In this document: positions 1-9,810 of the stretch, piece after piece
Numbering within the stretch: position 1 is the stretch's first letter
Layout: every line of letters begins with the position of its first letter
NCBI RefSeq assembly: GCF_900115705.1
Contig: NZ_FOXL01000011.1
Span: 1 to 64,000, forward strand
From: Frateuria terrea
GTDB taxonomy: Bacteria > Pseudomonadota > Gammaproteobacteria > Xanthomonadales > Rhodanobacteraceae
Direction of reading: 5' to 3'
Length of the DNA stretch: 64,000 bases
Notes under the pieces: generated by a model
What the model saw: only the letters and a program-made list of their open reading frames with translations
Databases searched by the model: none
What the model was told of the DNA's origin: nothing
Position numbers and translations under genes: made by a program

Positions 1-1328
1 AGCGAACGCCCGCGCCCGATGCCGTAATAGGCCAGCCCCGCCTCCTCCACCTGCGCCGGGTCGTACAGGTTGCGTCCGTCGAAGATCGCCGGGTCCTTCA
101 GCGTGTCGCGGATCTGCGCGAAGTCCGGCGCACGGAATGCCTTCCACTCGGTCACGATCGCCAGCACGTCGGCCCCTTCCAGCGCCGCGTAGGCGTCCTC
201 GCACAGCGCGAGGTCGGCCCGCTCGCCGTAGATGCGCGTCGTCTCCGCGCGCGCCTCCGGATCGAACGCCCGCACCTTCGCGCCGGCCGCCCACAACTGC
301 TCCATCAGCCGCCGGCTGGACGCCTCGCGCATGTCGTCCGTGTTGGGCTTGAACGCCAGCCCCCACAGCGCCACCGTCTTGCCCTTCAGCGCCCCGCCGT
401 AGTGCCGCTCGATCAGCTCGAACAGCTTGCCCTTCTGTGCGTGGTTGACCGCCTCGACCGCGCCCAGCAGCTTCGCGTCGTAGTCCACCGTACGTGCGGT
501 GCGCTCCAGCGCCTGCACGTCCTTGGGGAAGCACGAGCCGCCGTAGCCGGCGCCCGGATAGATGAAGTGATAGCCGATGCGCGGGTCCGCGCCGATGCCG
601 CGGCGCACCTGCTCGATGTCCGCGCCGACCCGCTCGGCGATGTTGGCGATCTCGTTCATGAAGCTGATCTTGGTCGCCAGCATCGCGTTGGCCGCGTACT
701 TGGTCAGCTCCGCCGAACGCTCGTCCATCACCACCGTGCGGTCGTGGTTGCGGTTGAACGGCGCATACAGCTTGCGCAGCACGCCGATCGCCCGCTCGCT
801 GGAGCTGCCGATCACGATGCGGTCCGGCCGCAGGCAGTCCTCCACCGCGTCGCCTTCCTTCAGGAACTCGGGGTTGGAGACCACGTCGAACGGGATCACC
901 GCGCCGCGCTCGGCCAGCGCCTGGGCGATCGTCGCGCGCACCTTGTCGGCGGTGCCCACCGGCACCGTCGACTTGTTGACCACCACCGCGTAGCGGCTCA
1001 GGTGCGCACCGATGCTGCGCGCCACCTCCAGCACGTAGCGCAGGTCGGCGCTGCCGTCCTCGTCCGGCGGCGTGCCCACGGCGATGAAGATCACCTCGCC
1101 GTGGTGCACCGCAGGCTCCGCCTCGGTGGTGAAGTCCAGCCGGCCGCTCTCGTGGTTGCGCCGGACCATCGGCGCCAGGCCCGGCTCGTAGATCGGCACC
1201 TCGCCCTGCCTCAGGCGCGCGACCTTGGCTCCATCCACGTCCACGCACAGCACGTGGTTGCCCATCTCCGCCAGGCAGGTACCGGTGACCAGGCCAACGT
1301 AGCCGGTGCCGAACAGGGTGACGTTCAT
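1..1328 (-). CDS. ugd: UDP-glucose 6-dehydrogenase (3' end cut by window start)
   Basis: Oxidises UDP-glucose to UDP-glucuronate with NAD+, supplying uronic acid for exopolysaccharide and LPS in the cytoplasm. The protein opens with the Rossmann motif GTGYVG. It then shows the NAD/substrate hinge [10 protein letters not shown], the NPEFLKEG loop and the active-site motif [12 protein letters not shown] with the nucleophilic Cys. The C-terminal UDP-binding domain contains [15 protein letters not shown]. About 442 codons are visible with no stop, close to the family's usual 440-450 residues, so only a few residues are missing. The ATG at 1328 gives the canonical start [12 protein letters not shown]. 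It is transcribed away from the FKBP gene's terminator. Identification is secure; the symbol could equally be udg. Confidence 0.96.
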   Translation of the reverse strand, partial: MNVTLFGTGYVGLVTGTCLAEMGNHVLCVDVDGAKVARLRQGEVPIYEPGLAPMVRRNHESGRLDFTTEAEPAVHHGEVIFIAVGTPPDEDGSADLRYVLEVARSIGAHLSRYAVVVNKSTVPVGTADKVRATIAQALAERGAVIPFDVVSNPEFLKEGDAVEDCLRPDRIVIGSSSERAIGVLRKLYAPFNRNHDRTVVMDERSAELTKYAANAMLATKISFMNEIANIAERVGADIEQVRRGIGADPRIGYHFIYPGAGYGGSCFPKDVQALERTARTVDYDAKLLGAVEAVNHAQKGKLFELIERHYGGALKGKTVALWGLAFKPNTDDMREASSRRLMEQLWAAGAKVRAFDPEARAETTRIYGERADLALCEDAYAALEGADVLAIVTEWKAFRAPDFAQIRDTLKDPAIFDGRNLYDPAQVEEAGLAYYGIGRGRS

Positions 1329-1483
1329 TCGCGCATTCCAACCGAAGAGAACCGCCGATTCTAGCAGGGGCACGGAGAGGAGCAGGAGTCGGGCGCGGCT
1401 GCCGCAGGACTTGCCCACACGCCTGTTGCCCGATTGCCCGCCGACGGGCAGCCGATCCGGATCTCCCGTGCGACATCTCCATA

Positions 1484-1515
1484 AAAAAAGGCGCGGATCA
1501 CTCCGCGCCTTTCTC
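1484..1515 (-). terminator. Rho-independent terminator of the FKBP gene
   Basis: A perfect 11-bp stem (1487-1497 with 1502-1512) closes a 4-nt loop. On the minus strand it is followed by a run of T residues (1489 down to 1483). It lies just after the FKBP stop codon at 1537. Confidence 0.9.
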
Positions 1516-1536
1516 CGAGACCTGCAGCGTTGCTGC

Positions 1537-2292
1537 TTACTTGCCCGCCTCGCCCTGGCCACCGGCCGGCGTCGGGCCGGTCTTGACCAAGGTCACGTCG
1601 AAGATGATCGTGGCGTTCGGCGGAAAGCCGTTCTGCGGCTGCGCGCCGTAGGCCAGGTTCGACGGAATGTAGAGCATGTAGTGCGCGCCGGTCTTCATCA
1701 GCTCCAGGCCCTCGCGGAAGCCCGGGATCACGCCCTGCAGCGGAATATCGGCCGGCTTGTTGCCGTGGTCGGCCGAGGCGTCGAACTTCTCGCCGCTGAC
1801 GAAGGTGCCCACATAGTTCACCTGCACGGTGTCGTTCGGGCCCGGACGCGCGCCGGTACCTTCGCTGATCACCTTGTATTGCAGGCCCGAAGCGGTGGTC
1901 TTCACACCCGGTGCCGACTTGTTCTTGGCCAGGAAGGCTTCGCCCTTGGTCTTGTTCTCGGACGCGACCTTCTCGTACTGGGCCTTGGCCTTGGCCTGCA
2001 GCTTGGCGACGAAGGCATCGCGCACGCTCTTGGCCTCGGCCTCGCTCATGGTCGGCTTCTGGCCCGACAGCGCGGACTGCACGGCGCGGGCGACCGTTGC
2101 CGGGTCGACTTCCTCACGCACCAGCGGCGGCAGCTGGCCGGCCAGGTCCCAGCCGACCACATAGCTGGCCTTGGTCTTGTCGACCGTGCCGGCGGCGCCA
2201 GACTTGGCGGCCTGGGCGTGGGCGCCCGCGGTCATGCCCAGCGCAACGGCCAGCGCAGCCGCCGTCAGCGTGGGACGGAGAAAATGCTTCAT
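1537..2292 (-). CDS. Exported FKBP-type peptidyl-prolyl cis-trans isomerase (FkpA/Mip type)
   Basis: Catalyses proline isomerisation and acts as a folding chaperone in the periplasm. I chose the start at 2292 because it gives a textbook signal peptide ([19 protein letters not shown], cleavage near AHAQ) and has a GGGAG ribosome site a few bases upstream; an upstream in-frame start at 2325 would bury the signal. Residues about 30-125 form the N-terminal helical dimerisation domain (FKBP_N). Residues about 130-235 are the FKBP domain, with [18 protein letters not shown] and the typical [16 protein letters not shown] and LAYGAQ motifs. At 251 aa it matches FkpA/Mip length. It is a single gene with its own terminator. 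Confidence 0.93.
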   Translation of the reverse strand: MKHFLRPTLTAAALAVALGMTAGAHAQAAKSGAAGTVDKTKASYVVGWDLAGQLPPLVREEVDPATVARAVQSALSGQKPTMSEAEAKSVRDAFVAKLQAKAKAQYEKVASENKTKGEAFLAKNKSAPGVKTTASGLQYKVISEGTGARPGPNDTVQVNYVGTFVSGEKFDASADHGNKPADIPLQGVIPGFREGLELMKTGAHYMLYIPSNLAYGAQPQNGFPPNATIIFDVTLVKTGPTPAGGQGEAGK

Positions 2293-2445
2293 TCGAAACT
2301 CCCTCGTGTATGAATGTGCCGGCAATGCGACCGGGCCTCCCCGATGGAGGCAGGCGGGGCATTGTGGGGCGCGTCGAGCGGTCTTGGCAACGACACCGCC
2401 AGTCGACCGTTAGGGTCGGGAAAGGTTCCCGCGCGTCTTCACAAG

Positions 2446-4200
2446 CTATTCGTCGGGTGCAGGCCGCTCCAGCGTGTCGCGCAGGGCCGCCTGCAACCTC
2501 GCGTGCATCTTCACCAACGCACGCCAGAGGATCGCCGACAGCAGGACCCCGGCGACCAGCAGCACGATCGCCACGCCTCGCGGCGGAAGGATCGTCGAGC
2601 CGAGCACGCTGACCAGCAGCCCCAGCGCCAACAGCGTGCCCAGCGGGATCAACCGCGCCAGCACGCTGCGGATGGCGTGGGTATAACCGCCGGCAAAATG
2701 CTCGCGGATGCCCAGCTCCGCCAGCAGCATGCCCAGCGCCTCGGCCTTGCGGTAGATGGCGATGAGCATCGGCAGCGAACAGAACAGCGCCCCCGCGAAG
2801 ATCAGCGAGTGCCGCGTTTCGCGGTTGGCGCCGAAAGCCGAGAACCACGCCCAGTTGTGCGTGTTGACGTAGGCGCCGATCACGAACAGCGTCACCACCA
2901 GCACCACGTTGACCCCGATGTGCCAGAGCAGGCGGCGCAACATGGCCGCGATCATCGCGTTCTGCTCGACCGGCTTGAGGCTGCCCAGCCATGCCGAGTA
3001 GCTGGTCAGCAGCACCCGCAACGGCCCGGGCGCGGCCCGGCGCATGCCATCGACGATGCCGTTGGCGTGGCCGACCAGGTAGGGCGAGGCGGCCATGCAC
3101 ACCACCGATACTGCAACCGCGATCGGATAGATGAATTCGCTCACCACGCCAAGCGAGGCGCCCAGCGCGGCGATCACGAACGAGAACTCGCCGATCTGCG
3201 CCATGCTCAAGCCCGTGCGGATCGACGAGCGCACCTCCTGCCCGACGGCGACCATGCCCATGCCGACCGCCAGCGTCTTGCCGACCATTACCACCGCCGC
3301 GATACCGAGCGCCGGCAGCGCGTACTGCCACAGCAGGAGCGGGTCGATCTTCAGGCCGATCGCCACGAAGAACAGCGCCGCGAACATGTCGCGCAACGGC
3401 TCGACCAGCCGCATCACGCGATGTGCGTTGCGCGCCTCGGCGATCACCGCACCGGCCAGGAACGCGCCCAGCGCCACGCTGAAACCCAGCGATGCGGCGA
3501 ACAGGCTCGCGCCAAAGCAAATGCCCAGTGCGCTTACCAGCAGCGTTTCATCGCGGCCGAAGCCCGCCACGTAATCGATCAAACGCGGCAGCAGCAGCAG
3601 GCCCAGGATCATGCCGGCCACCACGAACAGGCCGACCTGCCCCACCACCGCCAGCGCCGTACCAGCCTCCATCGCACCGCCGATCGCCACCGCGCTCAAT
3701 ACGGTCAGGATCACGATGGCCAGCACGTCCTCGGCCACCAGGATGCCTACTACCCGCTGCGCGAACGGCAGATGGCGCAGCCCGCCCTCGGCCAGCGTGC
3801 GGGTTGCCACCATGGTGGAGGAGAGCGAGATCAGCGCGCCGAGGAACAGCGCATCGATACTGTTCCAGCCCATCAATTCGCCCAGGCCCGTGCCGATCCA
3901 CAGCATCAGGCCCACCTCGATCACCGCGACCATCAGCACGCCCATGCCGACTTCGCGCAACTTGCGCACGCTGAACTCCAGTCCCAGCGTGAACATCAAC
4001 AGCACCACGCCGAGATTGGAGATGTCGTCGATGGCGCGGGGATCGCCCACCAGCATGCCCGGCGTGTGCGGACCAATCAGCACGCCGGCCAGGATGTAGC
4101 CGAGCAGCACAGGTTGGCGAAGCCGCTGGAACAGCACCGTGGTCGCGCCGGCCACGATCATCACGACGGCGAGGTCACGGATGAAACCGATCTCGTGCAT
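2446..4200 (-). CDS. CPA2-family monovalent cation/proton antiporter (KefB-like)
   Basis: An inner-membrane antiporter of 584 aa with about 12 hydrophobic segments over residues 5-390. It carries the CPA2 signature GYILAGVLIGPHTPG near the N-terminus, FTLGLEFSVRKL around residue 75, and the paired GALISLSSTMVATR and LVAEDVLAIVIL segments. It lacks the C-terminal TrkA-N (RCK) domain of KefB/KefC; instead a second hydrophobic region spans about residues 410-570. It may therefore be a K+/H+ or Na+/H+ exchanger not gated by nucleotide or glutathione. The substrate ion cannot be read from sequence. It is a single gene facing away from the tRNA cluster. Confidence 0.88.
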   Translation of the reverse strand: MHEIGFIRDLAVVMIVAGATTVLFQRLRQPVLLGYILAGVLIGPHTPGMLVGDPRAIDDISNLGVVLLMFTLGLEFSVRKLREVGMGVLMVAVIEVGLMLWIGTGLGELMGWNSIDALFLGALISLSSTMVATRTLAEGGLRHLPFAQRVVGILVAEDVLAIVILTVLSAVAIGGAMEAGTALAVVGQVGLFVVAGMILGLLLLPRLIDYVAGFGRDETLLVSALGICFGASLFAASLGFSVALGAFLAGAVIAEARNAHRVMRLVEPLRDMFAALFFVAIGLKIDPLLLWQYALPALGIAAVVMVGKTLAVGMGMVAVGQEVRSSIRTGLSMAQIGEFSFVIAALGASLGVVSEFIYPIAVAVSVVCMAASPYLVGHANGIVDGMRRAAPGPLRVLLTSYSAWLGSLKPVEQNAMIAAMLRRLLWHIGVNVVLVVTLFVIGAYVNTHNWAWFSAFGANRETRHSLIFAGALFCSLPMLIAIYRKAEALGMLLAELGIREHFAGGYTHAIRSVLARLIPLGTLLALGLLVSVLGSTILPPRGVAIVLLVAGVLLSAILWRALVKMHARLQAALRDTLERPAPDE

Positions 4201-4303
4201 GCGTGCTCCGGCGTGTATGGTCGTCCAGCTTACGTCACCATGCTCGCGTGTCGATGCGGTGCAAGCGCGCGTGACCAGGCGCGCAAAATTTTCGAGAAAA
4301 TGC

Positions 4304-4332
4304 TTGACGGATTCGCGAACCCTGCCTATTCT
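4304..4332 (+). promoter_or_regulatory. Sigma-70 promoter of the tRNA operon
   Basis: TTGACG at 4304-4309 and TATTCT at 4327-4332 are separated by exactly 17 bases. This places the start of transcription about 10 bases before the first mature tRNA base, a normal stable-RNA promoter layout. Confidence 0.8.
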
Positions 4333-4349
4333 TTCGGGCTTCCAGCGGC

Positions 4350-4425
4350 GGGGCCATAGCTCAGCTGGGAGAGCGCCTGCATGGCATGCAGGAGGTCGGC
4401 GGTTCGATCCCGCCTGGCTCCACCA
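4350..4425 (+). tRNA. tRNA-Ala (GGC anticodon)
   Basis: A complete 76-nt cloverleaf with encoded CCA. The acceptor stem GGGGCCA pairs with TGGCTCC (one G-T). The anticodon arm CCTGC-ATGGCAT-GCAGG places GGC at 4383-4385. The T-loop TTCGATC is standard. It is the first gene of a three-tRNA operon. Confidence 0.97.
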
Positions 4426-4434
4426 ACCTGATCC

Positions 4435-4510
4435 GTCCCCATCGTCTAGAGGCCTAGGACATCACCCTTTCACGGTGGCGACCGGGGTTCGAATCCCCGT
4501 GGGGACGCCA
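4435..4510 (+). tRNA. tRNA-Glu (TTC anticodon)
   Basis: A complete 76-nt tRNA with encoded CCA. The acceptor GTCCCCA pairs with TGGGGAC. The anticodon loop CTTTCAC has TTC at 4469-4471, as in other bacterial tRNA-Glu. It lies 9 nt after tRNA-Ala in the same transcript. Confidence 0.97.
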
Positions 4511-4582
4511 AGGTTGGTATCGCGCAGAAGTTGATTCGACTGCTCGCGGTCCGATTCAGGCAAGTCAGCTGGAAGAAAATGC

Positions 4583-4659
4583 GGAGCGGTAGTTCAGTCG
4601 GTTAGAATGCTGGCCTGTCACGCCGGAGGTCGCGGGTTCGAGTCCCGTCCGCTCCGCCA
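4583..4659 (+). tRNA. tRNA-Asp (GTC anticodon)
   Basis: A complete 77-nt tRNA with encoded CCA. The acceptor GGAGCGG pairs with CCGCTCC. The anticodon arm CTGGC-CTGTCAC-GCCGG places GTC at 4617-4619. It is the last gene of the Ala-Glu-Asp operon. Confidence 0.97.
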
Positions 4660-4667
4660 CTAACGAG

Positions 4668-4692
4668 AAACCCGCCGAGTGCGGGTTTTTTG
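4668..4692 (+). terminator. Rho-independent terminator of the tRNA operon
   Basis: AAACCCGC at 4668-4675 pairs with GCGGGTTT at 4681-4688 and runs straight into a T tract, 9 nt after tRNA-Asp. Confidence 0.9.
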
Positions 4693-4785
4693 TTGCCTGG
4701 CTTTTTCGCCTGTCGCCATACACCGTTCGCGGCGAGCAGAGCCTTGGCACTCGCGGACAACCGCTCCACTGGCTTCGGCCCGCGC

Positions 4786-5277
4786 TCAGGGCGAACGGCT
4801 GGTGACGTCGTCGGTCTCGTCCAGCCGCTCGAGTGTTCCCGCCGAGTGCCCCTGCGCGGCCAGATATTCCAGCCAGCGCGAAAGAAAGCCGTTCATGCGC
4901 AACCGGTGCTGCAGCACCGTGTGCGCTTCCGGGAACGGCCCGAGCACCTGCCACAGGTGCCTCCCCGGATGGCAATGCAGCGCCTCGGCCACATGCGCAT
5001 CGGTGTACATGCGCAACTGTGCCGACGGCGTTGGATGCCCGGTGTGCGCATCGACGAATCCGTAGGTCAACTCCAGTTCCAGCGTGTACGGATGGCGCTC
5101 CTGCACGTGCATGTGCACATCCAGGCCATCGTCCACGCTCGAGCGGTAGCGTCCCGGCGCAAGCGTCTGCGGCGCGAACAGGTGCGCCAGGCGGTGGTAG
5201 TTCTCCGCATACAGCCCCATCAGGAACTCGAAGCGTCCCGGGAGCAAGGCGGATCGGCTGTCCAATACGGCACTCAT
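4786..5277 (-). CDS. DUF1249 (YqiB-like) protein of unknown function
   Basis: A 163-aa soluble protein. It resembles the DUF1249 family (YqiB of E. coli): an N-terminal FEFLMGLYAENYHRL segment, a central HMHVQERHPYTLELELTY strand, the DAHTGHPTP turn and the YTDAHVAEALHCHPG segment. The C-terminus closes with FLSRWLEYLAAQGH. No catalytic motif or signal peptide is evident. It starts 16 bp after the ppsR stop on the same strand, so the two are probably cotranscribed, but no functional link is known to me. The family assignment is by remembered pattern; the function is unknown. Confidence 0.8.
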   Translation of the reverse strand: MSAVLDSRSALLPGRFEFLMGLYAENYHRLAHLFAPQTLAPGRYRSSVDDGLDVHMHVQERHPYTLELELTYGFVDAHTGHPTPSAQLRMYTDAHVAEALHCHPGRHLWQVLGPFPEAHTVLQHRLRMNGFLSRWLEYLAAQGHSAGTLERLDETDDVTSRSP

Positions 5278-5293
5278 CAGGCTCGGATATACC

Positions 5294-6109
5294 TCAAAAC
5301 ATGGTGCGCTCGATACCGAAGCGCTCGAAGATCTTGCTGGCGATCTCCTCGATCGAAACGTGGGTGGTGTTGAGCGAGGAAATGCCCGCCTGGCGCATCA
5401 GCCGGTCGGCCTGTTCCAGCTCCCAGCGACATTGCTGCACGGTGGCGTAGCGGCTGCCGGGCCGGCGTTGTTCGCGGATCTGCGCCAGCCGCTGCGGGTC
5501 GATGGTGAGGCCGAACAGGCGGTCCTTGTACGGCCTGAGCCGTTTGGGCAGTTCCAGCTTGTCCAGGTCGTCGTCGGTCAGGGGATAGTTGGCGGCTTTG
5601 ACGCCGTAATGCAAGGCCATGTAGAGGCAGGTCGGGGTCTTGCCCGAGCGCGACACGCCGACCAGGATCAGGTCGGCCTTGGCGTAGTCCACGTCCACGC
5701 CGTCGTCGTGGGCCAGCGCATAGTTGGTAGCTTCGATGCGAGCCTCGTACTTGTCGAAGTCGACCAGACCATGCGAGCGGTTGACCATGCCTGAGCGCTT
5801 GGCCGCCAGCTCCTCCTCCAGCGGCCCGATGAAGGGGGCGAACACGTCCAGCATCAGCGCGCCGCTGGCCGCCACGATCTCGCACAGCCCGCGGTCGGCC
5901 ATCGTGTTGACCACGATCGGCCGCTCGCCGGTCTGCGCGTAGCGGGTCTTGATGCGCAACGCAGCGGCCTCGGCCTTATGCGCATCGTCCACGAACGGCA
6001 GGCGATGCTTGTCGAACTGGATGCCCTCGAACTGCGCGAGGATCGAATTGCCGATCGTCTCCGCCGTAATACCAGTGGAGTCGGAGATGAAAAAAACCGT
6101 GCGTTGCAT
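5294..6109 (-). CDS. ppsR: PEP synthase regulatory protein (bifunctional kinase/pyrophosphorylase, DUF299)
   Basis: Switches PEP synthase off by ADP-dependent phosphorylation of a catalytic-domain Thr and back on by phosphate-dependent pyrophosphorolysis. The 271-aa protein starts with VFFISDSTGITAETIG, the family's N-terminal signature. It contains the P-loop-like GVSRSGKTPT that binds the adenine nucleotide and the downstream segment FGLTIDPQRLAQIREQRRPGS. Its length is normal for PpsR (about 270-280). It is divergent from its target ppsA across a 222-bp shared intergenic region, which strongly supports the assignment. Confidence 0.96.
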   Translation of the reverse strand: MQRTVFFISDSTGITAETIGNSILAQFEGIQFDKHRLPFVDDAHKAEAAALRIKTRYAQTGERPIVVNTMADRGLCEIVAASGALMLDVFAPFIGPLEEELAAKRSGMVNRSHGLVDFDKYEARIEATNYALAHDDGVDVDYAKADLILVGVSRSGKTPTCLYMALHYGVKAANYPLTDDDLDKLELPKRLRPYKDRLFGLTIDPQRLAQIREQRRPGSRYATVQQCRWELEQADRLMRQAGISSLNTTHVSIEEIASKIFERFGIERTMF

Positions 6110-6331
6110 GCGGATGCCCGTTCGCCCGTAGGAGGTTTGCGTAGAACCTTAGCGCATGCGCCGAAGCCCGTGCGTGCTTGACTCGGCGCTGACTGGTATG
6201 CAGTTGGAACGGCATCGCGAACAAATGGTCTTCTTGTGCCGTGCACCATCGACAGCGGACAATACCAGTCCTTTGCGGCCGGATTCGGCGCGGCGCAGCG
6301 CATTACCCCAAGCTTTACTAAGGAGAGTCTC

Positions 6332-8704
6332 TTGAACGACCTGGTGCTTTGGCTGGACAACCTGCGCATGACCGACCTGGGCAAGGTCGGCGGCAAGAAC
6401 GCCTCGCTCGGCGAGATGATCGGCAACCTGGCCAAGCTCGGCGTCTCGGTGCCGGGCGGCTTCGCGACCACCGCCGATGCTTTCCAGCAATACCTGGACA
6501 AGAGCGGCGTGGCCAAACGCATCCGGGCGCGGCTGGACGGCCTGGACGTGGAAGATGTCGAAGCGCTGACCGCCGCCGGCAAGGAGATCCGCAACTGGGT
6601 CACCGAGACGCCGCTGCCGCAGGAGCTGGACGAGGCGATCCGCGACGCCTACACCAAACTGTGCAGGGACGCCGGCGCCGACGACATCGCCGTCGCCGTG
6701 CGCTCCTCCGCCACCGCTGAGGACCTGCCGGACGCCTCCTTCGCCGGCCAGCAGGAAACCTTCCTCAACGTGGTCGGCATCGACGACGTGCTGCACAAGG
6801 TCAAGGAAGTCTTCGCCTCGCTCTACAACGACCGCGCCATCGCCTACCGCGTGCACCAGGGGTTTAAGCACGAGGAGGTGTTCCTCTCCGCCGGCGTGCA
6901 GCTGATGGTGCGCTCGGACATCGGCGCCTCGGGCGTGCTGTTCACGCTGGACACCGAGTCGGGCTTCCGCGACGTGGTGTTCGTCACCGGCTCCTACGGC
7001 CTGGGCGAAATGGTCGTGCAGGGCGCGGTCAATCCGGACGAGTTCTACGTTTTCAAGCCGACGCTGAAGGCCGGCAAGCCCGCCCTGCTCCGCCGCAGCC
7101 TCGGCGCCAAGCAGCAGCGTATGGTCTATTCGGACAAGCCCGGCGAACGCGTGCGCATCGAAGAGACGCCGGCAGACCTGCGCAACAAGTTCTGCATCTC
7201 CGACGAGGACGTGCAGGAACTGGCCAAGCAGGCCCTCGTCATCGAGCAGCACTACGGCCGGCCGATGGACATCGAGTGGGCGAAGGACGGCCATACCGGC
7301 AAGCTCTACATCGTGCAGGCGCGCCCGGAGACAGTGAAGTCGCGCGCCCATGCCACGCAGCTGGAGCGCTTCCAGCTCAACGAAAAGGGCAAGGTGCTGG
7401 CCGAAGGCCGCGCCATCGGCCAGAAGATCGGCTCGGGCAAGGCGCGCGTGGTCAAGTCGATCAGCCAGATGCACGAGTTCCAGAACGGCGACGTGCTGGT
7501 CGCCGACATGACCGATCCCGACTGGGAGCCGATCATGAAGCGCGCCGCCGCCATCGTGACCAACCGCGGCGGCCGCACCTGCCACGCCGCGATCATCGCG
7601 CGCGAGCTGGGCGTGCCTGCCGTGGTGGGCACCGGCAACGCGCTGCAGCTGATCCCGGATGGGGCGGAAGTCACCGTGTCCTGCGCGGAGGGCGACACGG
7701 GCACCATCTATGAGGGCAAGCTCGCCTTCGACCGCATCACCGCCGACCTCGGCGCCATGCCGGAAGCACCGCTCAAGATCATGATGAACGTCGCCAACCC
7801 CGAGCGCGCGTTCGACTTCGGCATGCTGCCCAACGCCGGCATCGGCCTGGCGCGACTGGAGATGATCATCGCCAGCCACATCGGCGTGCACCCTAAGGCG
7901 CTGCTCGAATACAATCGCCAGGACGCGGAGACCAAGGCGAAGATCGACGAGCGCATGGCCGGCTACGCCGACCCGGTGAGCTTCTATGTCGACCGCCTGG
8001 CCGAAGGCATCGCCACCATTGCCGCCTCGGTGTACCCGAAGCCGGTGATCGTGCGCCTGTCCGACTTCAAGTCGAACGAATACGCCGGCCTGATCGGCGG
8101 CGCGCGCTACGAGCCCCACGAGGAAAACCCGATGATCGGCTACCGCGGCGCCAGCCGCTACGTCGATGCGGGCTTCGCCGAGTCCTTCGCGCTGGAGTGC
8201 AAGGCGGTCAAGAAGGTGCGCGAGACGATGGGGCTGTCCAACGTGTGGGTGATGATCCCGTTCGTGCGCACCCTGGGCGAAGGTCGCAAGGTGATCGAGG
8301 TGCTGGAGAAGAACGGCCTGAAGAAGGGCGAAGGCGACCTCAAGGTCATCATGATGTGCGAGGTGCCCTCCAACGCCCTGCTCGCCGAGGAATTCCTGGA
8401 AATCTTCGACGGCTTCTCGATCGGCTCCAACGATCTCACCCAGCTCACCCTGGGCCTGGACCGCGACTCCGGCATCGTCGCCAGCCTGTTCGACGAGCGC
8501 GACCCGGCGGTCAAGAAGCTGCTCGCCATGGCGATCAAGACGGCGCGCGAGAAGGGCAAGTACGTTGGCATCTGCGGCCAGGGCCCGAGCGACCATCCGG
8601 ACCTGGCCGAATGGCTGATGGACCAAGGCATCGAATCGGTGTCGCTCAACCCCGACACGGTGGTGGATACCTGGCTGAGGCTGGCCAAGAAGAAGGCCGG
8701 CTGA
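6332..8704 (+). CDS. ppsA: Phosphoenolpyruvate synthase (pyruvate, water dikinase)
   Basis: Converts pyruvate and ATP to PEP, AMP and phosphate in gluconeogenesis. I chose the TTG start at 6332 because AGGAGAG lies at normal spacing just upstream and because it gives 790 aa, matching the usual 792; longer in-frame starts would run into the promoter. Domains: an N-terminal ATP-grasp region (about 1-350) with [25 protein letters not shown]; the phosphohistidine domain with [15 protein letters not shown], whose His carries the phosphate; and a C-terminal PEP-binding TIM barrel with [15 protein letters not shown] and [12 protein letters not shown]. It is regulated post-translationally by the adjacent PpsR. 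No gap or frameshift is seen. Confidence 0.97.
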   Translation: MNDLVLWLDNLRMTDLGKVGGKNASLGEMIGNLAKLGVSVPGGFATTADAFQQYLDKSGVAKRIRARLDGLDVEDVEALTAAGKEIRNWVTETPLPQELDEAIRDAYTKLCRDAGADDIAVAVRSSATAEDLPDASFAGQQETFLNVVGIDDVLHKVKEVFASLYNDRAIAYRVHQGFKHEEVFLSAGVQLMVRSDIGASGVLFTLDTESGFRDVVFVTGSYGLGEMVVQGAVNPDEFYVFKPTLKAGKPALLRRSLGAKQQRMVYSDKPGERVRIEETPADLRNKFCISDEDVQELAKQALVIEQHYGRPMDIEWAKDGHTGKLYIVQARPETVKSRAHATQLERFQLNEKGKVLAEGRAIGQKIGSGKARVVKSISQMHEFQNGDVLVADMTDPDWEPIMKRAAAIVTNRGGRTCHAAIIARELGVPAVVGTGNALQLIPDGAEVTVSCAEGDTGTIYEGKLAFDRITADLGAMPEAPLKIMMNVANPERAFDFGMLPNAGIGLARLEMIIASHIGVHPKALLEYNRQDAETKAKIDERMAGYADPVSFYVDRLAEGIATIAASVYPKPVIVRLSDFKSNEYAGLIGGARYEPHEENPMIGYRGASRYVDAGFAESFALECKAVKKVRETMGLSNVWVMIPFVRTLGEGRKVIEVLEKNGLKKGEGDLKVIMMCEVPSNALLAEEFLEIFDGFSIGSNDLTQLTLGLDRDSGIVASLFDERDPAVKKLLAMAIKTAREKGKYVGICGQGPSDHPDLAEWLMDQGIESVSLNPDTVVDTWLRLAKKKAG

Positions 8705-8788
8705 GGTCCCACGACACGCCGGGAGCGCTTGTCAGAACTCCCGGCTCCCCGTAAAATCGGCGGCTCGCGTCGACCCGCGAACCTTTTC

Positions 8789-8880
<92 letters not shown>

Positions 8881-8885
8881 AACGC

Positions 8886-8916
8886 AAAGGCCCCCACGCG
8901 GGGCCTTTTGCTTTTT
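8886..8916 (+). terminator. Rho-independent terminator after tRNA-Ser
   Basis: AAAGGCCCC at 8886-8894 pairs with the GGGGCCTTT beginning at 8900. T-rich sequence follows (TTTTGCTTTTTT), 8 nt after the tRNA CCA. Confidence 0.88.
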
Positions 8917-8971
8917 TGACGAGACGATGGTGGGGACGGACCCGCCGGCTTCGAGGGTGAGACCCATAGAT

Positions 8972-9038
8972 GGGCCGAACAATTCCCTCCTCTCCACCAG
9001 AAGGACGGCCCCCTCGTGCGGCGTTTTGTTTTTTCCGG
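8972..9038 (+). repeat. Degenerate copy of the tRNA-Ser 3' end plus its terminator
   Basis: The order CCGAAC..TCCCTCC-TCTCCACCAGAA followed by GGACGGCCCCC...GCGGCGTTTTGTTTTTT repeats, with several mismatches, the tRNA-Ser tail (CGAATCCCACCCTCTCCGCCAGAA) and its terminator at 8845-8916. No cloverleaf can be folded. It is most simply a decayed duplicate tRNA-Ser, or a scar of tRNA 3'-end recombination. Confidence 0.5.
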
Positions 9039-9101
9039 CCTTCTTTGCGAAGCACGTAGCCATGCGGCATGCTGCATGCCGCTCGCACCCCCAGGCACCC
9101 C

Positions 9102-9806
9102 ATGATCGAGTTCGGACACGGCACCCACGTCGGCCTGCGCCGCACGCGCAACGAGGACACCTACTACGCCGATCCGGCGTTGGGCCTGTTTCTCGTGGCC
9201 GACGGCATGGGCGGGCACCAGCATGGGGAAGTGGCTTCGGCGCTGGTGCGCGATGCGATCGTCGAGGAGATCACGCGGGGACGCGGCCTGGTCGAAGCGG
9301 TGCGTGGCGCGGCTGAGCGCTTGTTCAAGCATTCCAGCGCCGCGGTCGACCAGCTGCCGATGGGCACCACGGTCGCCGCGCTGCGGCTGGCCGGCGACCG
9401 CTACGAGGTCGCCTGGGTCGGCGACAGCCGCATCTATCTGTGGCAGGGCGGCGCGCTGCGCCAGGTCAGCCACGACCATTCGCTGGTGCAGGAACTGGTT
9501 GCCGCGGGCCAACTCGATCCGGCGCTGGCCGAGCGCCATCCGCAGCGCAACGTGTTGACGCAGGCGCTGGGCGTCACCGCGACCGAGCAGTTGCATATCG
9601 GCATGGCGCGCGGGCGAGCCGAACCGGGCAGCCGGTTCGTGCTGTGCAGCGATGGCCTGACCGAGAGCCTGACCGACGCCACCATCGCGCGCATCGTCGG
9701 CCGCGCCGACCTGGCCGCGCAAGAATGCGTGGATCATCTGCTGCTGGCCGCGCTCGACGGCAGCGCGGACGACAACATCACGGTGATCCTGGCACGCGTG
9801 AGCTGA
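9102..9806 (+). CDS. PP2C-family serine/threonine protein phosphatase
   Basis: A 234-aa stand-alone catalytic domain that removes phosphate from Ser/Thr residues using two metal ions. The PP2C motifs are in order: GLRRTRNEDTYY near the N-terminus (Arg for phosphate, Asp for metal), VADGMGGHQHGEVAS around residue 35, WVGDSRIYL near residue 108, LCSDGLTESL around 185, and the C-terminal DDNITVIL. No membrane segment is present, so it is cytosolic, like bacterial Stp1/PrpC and the type VI PppA proteins. No partner Ser/Thr kinase or secretion gene is adjacent. The start at 9102 is chosen for family fit; the ribosome site is weak. Convergent with dnaQ, separated by 4 bp. Confidence 0.9.
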   Translation: MIEFGHGTHVGLRRTRNEDTYYADPALGLFLVADGMGGHQHGEVASALVRDAIVEEITRGRGLVEAVRGAAERLFKHSSAAVDQLPMGTTVAALRLAGDRYEVAWVGDSRIYLWQGGALRQVSHDHSLVQELVAAGQLDPALAERHPQRNVLTQALGVTATEQLHIGMARGRAEPGSRFVLCSDGLTESLTDATIARIVGRADLAAQECVDHLLLAALDGSADDNITVILARVS

Positions 9807-9810
9807 GCGC

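Noticed and set aside
2314-4359. 681-codon plus-strand frame opposite the antiporter gene
   Set aside because: Full of Arg/His/Gln-rich low-complexity sequence typical of antisense frames in GC-rich genes. The minus strand encodes a clear CPA2 antiporter.
6236-6331. Longer in-frame ATG start for ppsA
   Set aside because: No ribosome site, it would add 32 residues absent from the family, and it would cover the ppsA promoter. TTG at 6332 has AGGAGAG.
6149-8626. 825-codon minus-strand frame opposite ppsA
   Set aside because: Shadow of the ppsA codon pattern with no recognisable motif; ppsA is complete on the plus strand.
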